A DNA stretch of 64,000 nucleotides from Prevotella sp. (lineage in GTDB: Bacteria > Bacteroidota > Bacteroidia > Bacteroidales > Bacteroidaceae): positions 26,871-90,870 of the forward strand of contig JAEEPZ010000004.1 in NCBI GenBank assembly GCA_016285055.1, read 5' to 3'. Under the pieces are notes generated by a model. It did no database searches. It was given only the letters and a program-made list of their open reading frames with translations, and was not told the DNA's origin. Position numbers and translations under genes: made by a program. Shown in pieces: positions 56,510 to 63,891 of this stretch (position 1 is its first letter; each line of letters begins with the position of its first letter).

Positions 56510-57817
56510 ATGAACTTGAAAGTGCGTTTGTCAATTATGAACTTCCTGGAGTTCGCAGTCTGGGGAGCGTATCTTACCTGCATGGGCAACTACCTTGGAA
56601 AGGCGGGGCTGGGCGAGCAGATAGCTTGGTTCTATGCCATTCAGGGCATCGTCTCCATCTTCATGCCAACACTGATGGGCATTGTGGCCGACAAGTGGAT
56701 TCAGCCGCAGCGACTGCTGGGCCTCTGCCATCTGGTGGCCGGTGCCGCCATGCTGGGATGCTGGTGGATGGGCATGGATGCCGGCTTTGGCAACGAGCTG
56801 CCCAACAAGGGGGCCTTCATCGCCATGTACACGCTGAGTGTGGCGTTCTTCATGCCTACCATCGCCTTGGGCAACACGACAGCCTTCGCCATCTTGAAGG
56901 ACAACAACTATGACACGGTGAAAGACTTCCCGCCCATCCGTGTCTTAGGAACCGTGGGCTTCATTGCCACCATGTGGTTTGTCAACTGTGCAGTGTGGGA
57001 GGACGGCAGTTTCACGTTCACTTTCGCCGAGAACAGCCACAAGTTCCAATACACCTACATGCAGTTCTTCGTTTCCGGCCTGCTCAGTCTTGTGCTCTTC
57101 GCCTACTGCTTCACGCTGCCTGAGTGCAGGCTGACGAAAAAAGAGAAGGCTGCCTCGCTGGCTGAGACGCTGGGCCTGAGTGCTTTCAAGTTGTTCAAGA
57201 CGAAGAAGATGGCGCTGTTTTTCATCTTCTCCGCACTCTTAGGCATGTGTCTGCAGGTGACCAATGGCTATGCCGGGCCATTCATCACCAGTTTCAAGGG
57301 CGACCCAGCCTTTGCCGACACCTTCGCCGCCAACAATGCCACGCTGCTGACGTCTATTTCACAGATTAGCGAGGCTCTCTGCATCCTCATGATTCCCTTC
57401 TTCCTCAAGCGCTTCGGCATCAAGGTGGTCATGCTCATGTCTATGTTCGCATGGGTGTTCCGCTTCGGATTTTTCGGCCTTGGCAATCCCGCTATGCCTG
57501 GCGTGCTGCTTTTCATCCTGTCATGTGTCGTCTATGGTGTGGCCTTCGACTTCTTCAATGTCTCTGGCGGCATCTTTGTCGACCAGGAGTGTGCCCCCAG
57601 TGTCAAGGCTTCGGCGCAGGGCCTGTTCATGATGATGACCAATGGCATCGGTGCTACCGTCGGTACGCTGGTGGCTGGCGAGATAGTCAACAAATACTGC
57701 TCGTGGCAGGGCGACTATCTGTTGGGCGAATGGCAGACTTGCTGGTTCATCTTCGCTGCCTTCGCATTGGTCGTTGGCGTCAGCTTCGCCTTGGTCTTTA
57801 AGCCTGAGAAGAAGTAG
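56510..57817 (+). CDS. Nucleoside permease, MFS (NupG/XapB type)
   Basis: The 435-residue protein has twelve membrane helices (LSIMNFLEFAVWGAYLTCMG; FFVSGLLSLVLFAYCF; VFRFGFFGLGNPAMPGVLLF; TNGIGATVGTLVAGEIVNKY). WGAYLTCMGNYL and DKWIQPQRLLGLCHLVAG with the VYGVAFDFFNVSGGIFVDQE signature identify the nucleoside:H+ symporter family. It imports purine/pyrimidine nucleosides across the inner membrane. It follows the small protein in a tight run. Confidence 0.93.
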   Translation: MNLKVRLSIMNFLEFAVWGAYLTCMGNYLGKAGLGEQIAWFYAIQGIVSIFMPTLMGIVADKWIQPQRLLGLCHLVAGAAMLGCWWMGMDAGFGNELPNKGAFIAMYTLSVAFFMPTIALGNTTAFAILKDNNYDTVKDFPPIRVLGTVGFIATMWFVNCAVWEDGSFTFTFAENSHKFQYTYMQFFVSGLLSLVLFAYCFTLPECRLTKKEKAASLAETLGLSAFKLFKTKKMALFFIFSALLGMCLQVTNGYAGPFITSFKGDPAFADTFAANNATLLTSISQISEALCILMIPFFLKRFGIKVVMLMSMFAWVFRFGFFGLGNPAMPGVLLFILSCVVYGVAFDFFNVSGGIFVDQECAPSVKASAQGLFMMMTNGIGATVGTLVAGEIVNKYCSWQGDYLLGEWQTCWFIFAAFALVVGVSFALVFKPEKK

Positions 57818-57851
57818 GGTAGGGGTTCAGTCAATTAAACCAATCACCAAG

Positions 57852-58382
57852 ATGCGTCGCACACTATTGAGATTCGAGAGCCTGCAGCAAATATCGTCCA
57901 GCGAGGAGATGTCCGTCGTCATGCTGACCGACGAGGCGCGCCGCCGTGCCCTCTCAGTGGTGTGCGATGCTGACATCACCCGCCAGCTGCTGCTGCGTCT
58001 TCAGGGCAACCGGCAGGCAACGCGCATCATGTTGCCCGAGGCCTTGCTGCAGCTGTTGCCTTCTACTTACGAGATGCTCATCGTGGGGGTCTTCGACGGT
58101 CAGTATCAGGTCATGCTGATGGACACAAAGAGCGGCGACAGCGTGCGCATACGTATCAGTGACGCCGTGCTGCTCAGCATCATTTCCCATGTGCCACTCT
58201 ACATTGAGGAACGGCTCATGGAGCGTCAGAGCACACCCTTCGACGAGAAGGCGCAAGGTGTGCAGATACCCATCAACTCTCTTGACATGACACATCTGAA
58301 AGCAGCTTTGGACAACGCTGTGGAGGAAGAGAATTATGAGCTGGCTTCAAAGCTGCGTGACGAAATCAATAGTCGCAAATGA
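57852..58382 (+). CDS. Bifunctional nuclease (BFN/DUF151) domain with UVR motif
   Basis: The 176-residue BFN-domain protein (QGNRQATRIMLPEALLQLLP; VGVFDGQYQVMLMDTKSGD; HVPLYIEERLMERQ) ends with a UVR motif (LKAALDNAVEEENYELASKL) as in UvrB/UvrC and Clp adaptors. ATG 57852 (MRRTLLRFESLQQI) is chosen; the frame is open further upstream inside the MFS gene. The stop overlaps the rsmE ATG (ATGA). Such BFN-UVR proteins are widespread in Bacteroidetes; their biochemical role is unclear. Confidence 0.9.
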   Translation: MRRTLLRFESLQQISSSEEMSVVMLTDEARRRALSVVCDADITRQLLLRLQGNRQATRIMLPEALLQLLPSTYEMLIVGVFDGQYQVMLMDTKSGDSVRIRISDAVLLSIISHVPLYIEERLMERQSTPFDEKAQGVQIPINSLDMTHLKAALDNAVEEENYELASKLRDEINSRK

Positions 58383-59248
58383 AGGAAGAACGCTATTTCT
58401 ATGTTCCTCAGGCAGCTGCCATGAATGAACTCCCTGAGGAGGAGACGACACATGCCTTGCGCGTCCTCCGCCTGAAGGAGGGCGACGAGATGATGCTGAT
58501 GGACGGGCAAGGCACATTCTTTCGTGCGGCCGTCACCATGACCAGCGGAAAGCATTGCTTTTACCAGATACTTCAGACGTTGCCCCAACAGCCTACTTGG
58601 CAGGGACACTTGCACTTAGCCATCGCTCCCACAAAGATGATGGAGCGCATCGAGTGGCTGGCAGAGAAAGCCACCGAGGTGGGCTTCGACGAGCTGTCGC
58701 TGCTCGACTGCCGTTTCTCCGAACGCCATGTGGTGAAGATGCCGCGCTTAGACAAGATTGTCATCTCGGCCATGAAGCAGAGCCGCAAAGCCTGGAAGCC
58801 TGTCGTCAACGAGATGCAGGACTTCAAGACCTTCATCTCCCAGCACACCACAGGCCGCCGCTACATAGCCCACTGCTACGACGAGGTACCGAGAGTGAAT
58901 CTGTTTGAGGAGCTGAAGACCCACCCCCAGCCCCTCCCTGCAGGGAGGGGAGACATTACCTTGGAGGCAGATTCTTCGGGTTTGACCACCTTGGAGGCAG
59001 ATTCTTCTCGCTTGATTGTCTCAGAGGCAGATTCTCCGGGCTTGCCAGGTATTTGCCCCCCTCCCTGCATGGAGGGAACGGGGGAGGGTCTTCTCGTCCT
59101 CATCGGCCCCGAGGGCGACTTCTCCATCGACGAGGTGCGCATGGCGGTTGATGCGGGCTTCGTCTCCGTTGACTTGGGCAAGAGCCGACTGCGCACCGAG
59201 ACGGCCGGCCTCGCAACAGTGATGATGATGCAACTGTCACAACAATGA
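58379..59248 (+). CDS. rsmE: 16S rRNA (uracil1498-N3)-methyltransferase with in-frame palindromic insert
   Basis: The 289-residue SPOUT methyltransferase is about 50 residues longer than usual. Recognised parts: ERYFYVPQAAAMNELPEEET, FRAAVTMTSGKHCFYQILQT, LAIAPTKMMERIEWLAEKAT, KQSRKAWKPVVNEMQDFKTF and the SAM knot VLIGPEGDFSIDEV...LGKSRLRTETAGL. Between them, residues ~180-235 (HPQPLPAGRG, three EADSSGL-like repeats, PPCMEGTGEG) are an insert bracketed by palindromes. It lies in a loop before the knot, so activity may persist. It is translationally coupled on both sides (ATGA overlaps). Confidence 0.95.
   Translation: MKEERYFYVPQAAAMNELPEEETTHALRVLRLKEGDEMMLMDGQGTFFRAAVTMTSGKHCFYQILQTLPQQPTWQGHLHLAIAPTKMMERIEWLAEKATEVGFDELSLLDCRFSERHVVKMPRLDKIVISAMKQSRKAWKPVVNEMQDFKTFISQHTTGRRYIAHCYDEVPRVNLFEELKTHPQPLPAGRGDITLEADSSGLTTLEADSSRLIVSEADSPGLPGICPPPCMEGTGEGLLVLIGPEGDFSIDEVRMAVDAGFVSVDLGKSRLRTETAGLATVMMMQLSQQ
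58931..59092. repeat. Palindrome-bracketed in-frame insert in rsmE with 30-bp repeats
   Basis: The left palindrome CCCCTCCCTGCAGGGAGGGG (58931-58950, perfect) is followed by three ~30-bp units beginning TTGGAGGCAGATTCTTC (58961, 58991, 59021). The right palindrome CCCTCCCTGCATGGAGGG (59058-59075) is followed by AACGGGGGAGGG. Confidence 0.92.
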
Positions 59249-59964
59249 ACAACATACAATTCCTTAACGTCCTGCCGCATGTCTTTCAAGCTCCTCCTAC
59301 TATCCCCGAGGGGGCTTCATCTGACTTAAAGCCGGGCTTGCCAGCAAGAGTGTCCCCCTCGGGGGACGAAAGGGGGGCTACTTCTGACATCTGGCTCCAC
59401 GACATCTCCTTCGAGCGAGGCCGTCACTACCTGATAGAGGCCGACAGCGGCAGGGGCAAGAGCACCTTCTGCAGTTATATCCTCGGCTATCGGCACGACT
59501 ACACAGGGCAGGTGCTCTTCGACGGCCGCGATGCCCGTCAATATTCCGTGGCCGACTGGAGCAAGCTGCGACAGCGTCATGTCAGCTGCCTCTTCCAGGA
59601 GCTGCGTCTCTTTCCCGAGCTTACCGCTTTCGAGAACGTGGACATCAAGAACAAGCTGACACACCACAAGAGCCGACAGCAGATAGAGCAGTGGTTCGAG
59701 CGTTTAGGCATTGCCGACAAGCTGACGGCCAAGGTGGGGCGAATGTCTTTCGGACAGCAGCAGCGTGTGGCTTTGATGCGCGCACTCGTGCAGCCTTTCG
59801 ACTTCCTATTGGCCGACGAACCCATCAGCCACCTCGACGACCGCAACGCCGGCATCATGGCAGCACTACTCAAGGAGGAAGCCGACAGCCAGGGCGCATC
59901 AGTCATAGCAACAAGCATCGGCAAGCGCCTGCCATTAGCTTACGATATTATATTACGACTATGA
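59245..59964 (+). CDS. ABC transporter ATP-binding protein, LolD/FtsE-like, without adjacent permease
   Basis: The 239-residue protein has Walker A IEADSGRGKSTFCSYI, Q-loop CLFQELRLFPELTAFENV, signature MSFGQQQRVALMRALVQ and Walker B FDFLLADEPISHLDDRNAG. The switch His seems replaced (ATSIGKRL). An insert near residues 18-47 (PEGASSDLKPG to SPSGDERGA) precedes the domain start and matches the GH3 insert element. No permease gene is nearby, so it must act with a distant partner or has another role. It starts inside the rsmE stop (ATGA). Confidence 0.88.
   Translation: MNNIQFLNVLPHVFQAPPTIPEGASSDLKPGLPARVSPSGDERGATSDIWLHDISFERGRHYLIEADSGRGKSTFCSYILGYRHDYTGQVLFDGRDARQYSVADWSKLRQRHVSCLFQELRLFPELTAFENVDIKNKLTHHKSRQQIEQWFERLGIADKLTAKVGRMSFGQQQRVALMRALVQPFDFLLADEPISHLDDRNAGIMAALLKEEADSQGASVIATSIGKRLPLAYDIILRL
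59304..59376. repeat. G/C palindromic in-frame insert in the ABC ATPase gene
   Basis: TCCCCGAGGGGG at the left and GTCCCCCTCGGGGGAC-GAAAGGGGGGC at the right are inverted copies bracketing ~45 bp. The right element matches one in the GH3 gene. Confidence 0.82.
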
Positions 59965-60410
59965 AGAAAATACTCTTTCTGTTACTATGGGCCATCGCCC
60001 TCACCTCAAGGGGAGATGGGATGGCCGACCTCTTCAAGGCCATGCCCGACTCGCTCATGCCTTATCTCACCACCAACAACCGCCTGGACATGATCGACTT
60101 CATGGAAGCCAACATGAAGGCCGAGGTCACCAACCTGTTGGACAGCAAGAGCGAGATGACCGCCCTGACGCCCGACAGCCTCTCCATCCGTATGAGCCAT
60201 GTGCTGCGCGTTGACATGAAGACTGTCAGCGTCACCGAGCCCGTGGACAGCAGCTTGCAGGTCATACGCGTAGTGCGCACTTATCAACTGAACGACAAGC
60301 AGGCGGAGCGGGTCGTCGATGTCTACAGCGCTGCATGGCGTCACCTCTCAACGGTCGTAGAGCAATCCTCGCTCCTCAAGCGTGACGAAGACCTGATGAA
60401 GAACGAATAG
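59961..60410 (+). CDS. DUF3256-family exported protein
   Basis: The 149-residue protein has a signal peptide (ILFLLLWAIALTSRG), then MADLFKAMPDSLMPYLTTNN and RLDMIDFMEANMKAEVTNLL, the DUF3256 signature, and SMDMKTVSVTEPVDS-like beta strands. The family is restricted to Bacteroidetes and is of unknown function. The ATG overlaps the ABC ATPase stop; it is the last gene of the coupled run. Confidence 0.88.
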   Translation: MKKILFLLLWAIALTSRGDGMADLFKAMPDSLMPYLTTNNRLDMIDFMEANMKAEVTNLLDSKSEMTALTPDSLSIRMSHVLRVDMKTVSVTEPVDSSLQVIRVVRTYQLNDKQAERVVDVYSAAWRHLSTVVEQSSLLKRDEDLMKNE

Positions 60411-60449
60411 TGGTGGCGCAACATTGTTGACAGCGTAATAACTATTGTC

Positions 60450-60540
60450 CTTTTTAACTTCCATTTTAACTTCCAATTTTACTTCCAATTTTACTTCCAT
60501 TTTTACTTCCATTTTTACTTCCATTTTTACTTCCATTTTG
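60450..60540. repeat. 12-bp tandem repeat (ACTTCCATTTTT type) before the dehydrogenase gene
   Basis: Seven ~12-bp units (TTTTACTTCCAA / TTTTTACTTCCA) end 12 bp before the ATG, next to a -7-like AATATTTG (60541-60548). Confidence 0.92.
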
Positions 60541-60551
60541 AATATTTGCTT

Positions 60552-61511
60552 ATGCCAAAGATTGTGATACTTGATGGCTATACGGCCAACCCCGGCGACC
60601 TGTCGTGGAACGAGCTGGAGGCCTTGGGCCAGGTGACGGTGTACGACCGCACAAAGCCCGGTGAGACGGTGGCAAGGGCTGCCGATGCAGACATAGTGCT
60701 GACCAACAAAGTCGTTCTCAGCAGCGAAGTCATCGCACAGCTGCCTCGCCTCAAGTATATTGGCGTGCTGGCAACAGGCTATAACGTAGTGGATATGGCG
60801 GCGGCTCGCGAAAGAAACATTACCGTGACCAATGTGCCTGCTTACAGCACAGAGAGCGTTACGCAGATGGTGTTCGCACATCTGCTGAACGTGACGAACC
60901 GCATCGACCACTATGCAGCAGAAAACCGCAACGGACGGTGGGCGGACAATCCCGACTTCTGCTATTGGGACTATCCACACATGGAGCTGGCGGGCAAGAC
61001 TTTTGGCATTGTGGGACTGGGGCACATAGGGCTGCGCGTCGCCCAGGTGGCCCTCGCTCTCGGCATGAGCGTGAGAGCGGTGACCAGCAAAGCCGCAGAT
61101 GCCCTGCCGCCCAACATCATCAAGGCATCGATGGAAGAACTGCTGGAGCAGTCCGACGTACTCTCGCTGCATTGTCCACTCACCGAGAGCACACGCCATC
61201 TCATCAATGCCGACACCCTCAGAAGGATGAAGCCGACAGCCATTCTTATCAACACTGGCCGTGGCCCGCTGGTCGACGATGAGGCAGTGGCCGAGGCATT
61301 GGCCGGGAACCGTCTGGCGGCATTTTGTGCAGACGTGCTGACCGAGGAACCGCCCAAGGCTGACCATCCGCTGCTGAAACAGCCGAAAGCATTTTTCACA
61401 CCGCATATAGCATGGGCCACCACAGAGGCCCGCTGCCGTCTGATTCAGGTCGCCATCCATAATGTGAAGGCATTCCTCGATGGAAAGCCCGTCAATGTGG
61501 TAAGGGGCTGA
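60552..61511 (+). CDS. D-2-hydroxyacid dehydrogenase (glycerate dehydrogenase-like)
   Basis: The 319-residue protein has a catalytic fold (PKIVILDGYTANPGDLSW), the Rossmann motif FGIVGLGHIGLRVAQVALA, and catalytic Arg in ILINTGRGPLVDD, Glu in VLTEEPPKADH and His in FTPHIAWATTEAR. This fits NAD-dependent glycerate/hydroxypyruvate reductase-like enzymes. ATG 60552 is chosen over TTG 60546. The 12-bp repeat immediately upstream leaves an unusual promoter and leader region. It is monocistronic and followed by REP-like elements. Confidence 0.93.
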   Translation: MPKIVILDGYTANPGDLSWNELEALGQVTVYDRTKPGETVARAADADIVLTNKVVLSSEVIAQLPRLKYIGVLATGYNVVDMAAARERNITVTNVPAYSTESVTQMVFAHLLNVTNRIDHYAAENRNGRWADNPDFCYWDYPHMELAGKTFGIVGLGHIGLRVAQVALALGMSVRAVTSKAADALPPNIIKASMEELLEQSDVLSLHCPLTESTRHLINADTLRRMKPTAILINTGRGPLVDDEAVAEALAGNRLAAFCADVLTEEPPKADHPLLKQPKAFFTPHIAWATTEARCRLIQVAIHNVKAFLDGKPVNVVRG

Positions 61512-61519
61512 ATCGCCTT

Positions 61520-61558
61520 GCCCCGCCAAAGGGTTGCGTGGTGCACGTATTCGTGCAC
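61520..61558. repeat. REP-like element with GTGCACG-TATT-CGTGCAC hairpin, copy 2
   Basis: The hairpin at 61541-61558 is identical in its 18-bp core to 11923-11940, 30 bp after the dehydrogenase stop. Confidence 0.85.
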
Positions 61559-61599
61559 ACCTCCCTACTGACAAAGCAAAGAATCATTTCCCTTTACAC

Positions 61600-61694
61600 T
61601 CCTTACATTTCGTCCGAAGCCTTCGGACGAATTGTCCGAAGCCTTCGGACTGACTGTCCGAAGCCTTCGGACGAACAGTCCGAAGCCTTCGGAC
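61600..61694. repeat. Palindrome array C: four 17-bp palindromes at 22-bp period
   Basis: GTCCGAAGCCTTCGGAC occurs at 61612, 61634, 61656 and 61678 with spacers GAATT, TGACT, GAACA. The left flank CTTTACACTCCTTACATTTC resembles the reverse complement of the A/B closing stem-loop, so this copy is in inverted orientation. Confidence 0.93.
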
Positions 61695-61755
61695 AATTTC
61701 CGGCCTGCCCCCGCTGTGTTCTCCGCGTTGAGATAGGCTGATGAAAGGCAATGCC

Positions 61756-62358
61756 TTACTGGCTTTCGTCTCTCTCCACAAACTGTGCGGGCGTCATGCC
61801 GGTATTTTCCTTGAAGACCGTTTGGAAGTAGGAGCGGCTGCCGAAGCCGCAGGCGTTGGCGATGCTGTCGTTCGTCCAATTGGGATGTTCCTTGAGCAGA
61901 CGCTTCGCCTCCTCTATGCGCAGGCTGTTGATCCAATGGTTGAAGACCCTGTCAGTGTTCTTCAGCCATGCCGTCAACTGGTTGCGCGTCACGTCCATCT
62001 CGTTGGCAACACGCTGCAGCGTCGCCTTCTTGTGCAGGTATCCCTTACGCTTAGTCCACAGAGCCACCGCCTCCTCTACGTGATGAGGCATGGCGTTGCT
62101 CGTCTCCGCTTGTTCCGTCGCTTGACTGTCGGCTTCTTCCGTGAGTAGTGTCTCGGAAGCTATCGGCAGTTCCGACATGTCCGCCTCGTCGACCAGCTGC
62201 GGCGTGGCACTCACCGAGTAGCGGTAGAAGTGTAAGATGCAATAGTAGATGGCTCCGAACAGGATTACACTGAACAGCACCAGCGTATAGCCCGACGTGA
62301 AGATGGCAAGAGGCACAAACACGGTGGCCGCAGCCAGAAACACCACGCTGTTGTGCAT
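61756..62358 (-). CDS. Membrane-tethered AraC-type transcriptional regulator
   Basis: The 200-residue protein has two N-terminal membrane helices (SVVFLAAATVFVPLAIF; TLVLFSVILFGAIYYCILHF), a linker, and an AraC HTH domain (LHKKATLQRVANEMDVTRNQ; WLKNTDRVFNHWINSLRIEE; SIANACGFGSRSYFQTVFKE). The family usually has a longer sensor region. Its start lies beside a dispersed repeat (62370-62396), so an upstream part may have been lost. No target gene is evident in the window. The direction is convergent with the dehydrogenase. Confidence 0.88.
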   Translation of the reverse strand: MHNSVVFLAAATVFVPLAIFTSGYTLVLFSVILFGAIYYCILHFYRYSVSATPQLVDEADMSELPIASETLLTEEADSQATEQAETSNAMPHHVEEAVALWTKRKGYLHKKATLQRVANEMDVTRNQLTAWLKNTDRVFNHWINSLRIEEAKRLLKEHPNWTNDSIANACGFGSRSYFQTVFKENTGMTPAQFVERDESQ

Positions 62359-62369
62359 CCACCCCAGGG

Positions 62370-62396
62370 CTGTTCAACTCAATCCCTGTATTCCGT
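62370..62396. repeat. Fragment of the dispersed element
   Basis: CTGTTCAACTCAATCCCTG corresponds to CTGTTCAACCCAATCCCTG at 63969-63987, directly upstream of the AraC-type gene start. The rest of the 218-bp gap up to ispE holds only its promoter. Confidence 0.7.
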
Positions 62397-62564
62397 CGCC
62401 TCTTCAGGGCTGCCCCCCCAAGATGTGTATAAAGAGTAGTTTGGAAAAGGAGGGGAAGGGGCTGCGCACTGTTTTTTGTATAAAGATGATGTTTTAGATG
62501 CTGTTTTTACTTTTTTCCCTGTTTTTTTTATTTGTTTTTCCTTGGCTCTTTCTTCTTCTTTTTG

Positions 62565-62572
62565 TAATTTTG
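62565..62572 (+). promoter_or_regulatory. -7 element (TAATTTTG) overlapping the ispE start region
   Basis: TAATTTTGCAGC ends immediately before the ATG at 62577. The predicted transcription start coincides with the start codon. Confidence 0.65.
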
Positions 62573-62576
62573 CAGC

Positions 62577-63446
62577 ATGATACTATTCCCACAGGCGAAG
62601 ATCAACTTGGGTTTGAATGTGGTGGCTAAGCGCAGTGACGGCTATCACGACCTTGAAACGGTGTTCTATCCGGTGCCGTTATGCGACGCATTGGAAGTGC
62701 AGCCCATGGATGTGCGTTTTCCTTCTGCTATTGATTGCGACGTGAAAGTCAGCAGCGGATTGGCGCGGACGGACACCGTCCATGCTGCCCTGCGCTTTGA
62801 CACGGGCGACGAGCAGAAAAACCTCGTGGTGAGAGCCTACAACATGCTGAAGCAGGAGTGGCCCGACATGGCGCGCGTACATATTCATCTATATAAGGCC
62901 ATCCCCACGCAGGCAGGCATGGGCGGTGGCAGCAGCGACGGCGCGTCCATGCTGCTGATGATGAACGAGCTGGCGCAGCTGGGCCTCACGCAGGAGCAGC
63001 TCATAGACCGTGCCGCACGCTTAGGTGCCGACTGTCCCTTCTTCATCGTTCACCGCCCGGCATACGCCGAAGGGATAGGCGAGCGCTTGCAGCTGGTGGA
63101 CCTCGACCTCAGCGGATGGTTCCTCGCTGTGGTGCGGCCCGACATCGCTGTCTCCACCAAAGAGGCTTTCTCGCTTGTCCAGCCCCGGCGCCCTGTGCGC
63201 AATTGCCGTGACATCGTCATGGGGCTGCCCGTGGAAGAGTGGCGCCATGAGCTGGTGAACGACTTCGAGCAGAGTGTCTTTGCCATACATCCCGAGATAG
63301 GGCAGGTGAAAGAACGCCTCTACGAGCTGGGAGCTGCCTACAGTGCCATGAGTGGCAGTGGCAGTGCCGTCTTTGGCCTCTTCCGTCAGCCCGTAGAGCT
63401 GGAGGCGCATTTCCCGGGCATCTTTACACGATTACTGCAACTTTAG
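62577..63446 (+). CDS. ispE: 4-diphosphocytidyl-2-C-methyl-D-erythritol kinase
   Basis: The 289-residue GHMP kinase phosphorylates CDP-methylerythritol in the MEP isoprenoid pathway. It starts FPQAKINLGLNVVAKRSDGY (the family-typical start, which fixes the ATG). The phosphate loop TQAGMGGGSSDGASMLLMM and the C-terminal AYSMSGSGSAVFGLF-like motif (MSGSGSAVF) follow, with LGADCPFFI between. The length is normal. The -7 promoter element abuts the start codon, so a leaderless or nearly leaderless mRNA is predicted. Confidence 0.96.
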   Translation: MILFPQAKINLGLNVVAKRSDGYHDLETVFYPVPLCDALEVQPMDVRFPSAIDCDVKVSSGLARTDTVHAALRFDTGDEQKNLVVRAYNMLKQEWPDMARVHIHLYKAIPTQAGMGGGSSDGASMLLMMNELAQLGLTQEQLIDRAARLGADCPFFIVHRPAYAEGIGERLQLVDLDLSGWFLAVVRPDIAVSTKEAFSLVQPRRPVRNCRDIVMGLPVEEWRHELVNDFEQSVFAIHPEIGQVKERLYELGAAYSAMSGSGSAVFGLFRQPVELEAHFPGIFTRLLQL

Positions 63447-63487
63447 AGAGAGTTCACATGTTTAACCATTAAAATATTTTTCAAGAA

Positions 63488-63826
63488 ATGAAGAAAATCA
63501 TGATGGGAGCTGTCTTGGCCATGTCGCTGATGATGGCTCAGGGTGTACAGGCCCGCACTGACGTTGAAGAGAAGACCCCTGTGACGGGTGTCGATCAGGA
63601 CTTGCAGCAGGCTGCTGACGCCAAGAAGAAGGAAGCAAAGATTCTGGCCAAAGCCGACAAGGCCAAGAAAGACGTGGTGAAGGCTGAGAAGGCACTGGAG
63701 AAGGCTCGCAACAGGGCTGAGAAGGCTCGCAAGGATGCCGAGAAGGCTGAGAAAGACCTGGAGAAAGCCCGCAAGAAGGCAGAAGAGCTGCAGGCTGAGG
63801 CCAACAAAATTCTGCTGGGCCAGTAA
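63488..63826 (+). CDS. Exported Ala/Lys/Glu-rich coiled-coil protein
   Basis: The 112-residue protein has a signal peptide (IMMGAVLAMSLMMAQGVQA) and a mature part that is a charged coiled coil (AKADKAKKDVVKAEKALEKA; RKDAEKAEKDLEKARKKAEE). No domain is recognised. The composition resembles periplasmic helical spacers. It follows ispE by 41 bp and may be co-transcribed. Confidence 0.75.
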   Translation: MKKIMMGAVLAMSLMMAQGVQARTDVEEKTPVTGVDQDLQQAADAKKKEAKILAKADKAKKDVVKAEKALEKARNRAEKARKDAEKAEKDLEKARKKAEELQAEANKILLGQ

Positions 63827-63891
63827 CATCTCGCTCACAACAACGTATTCCGTGCTAAGACGGGGCGACAGAACATGAAATCATTGCGACC

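Noticed and set aside
60348..61574. Antisense ORF with KMEV repeats
   Set aside because: Shadow of the dehydrogenase and of the 12-bp repeat.
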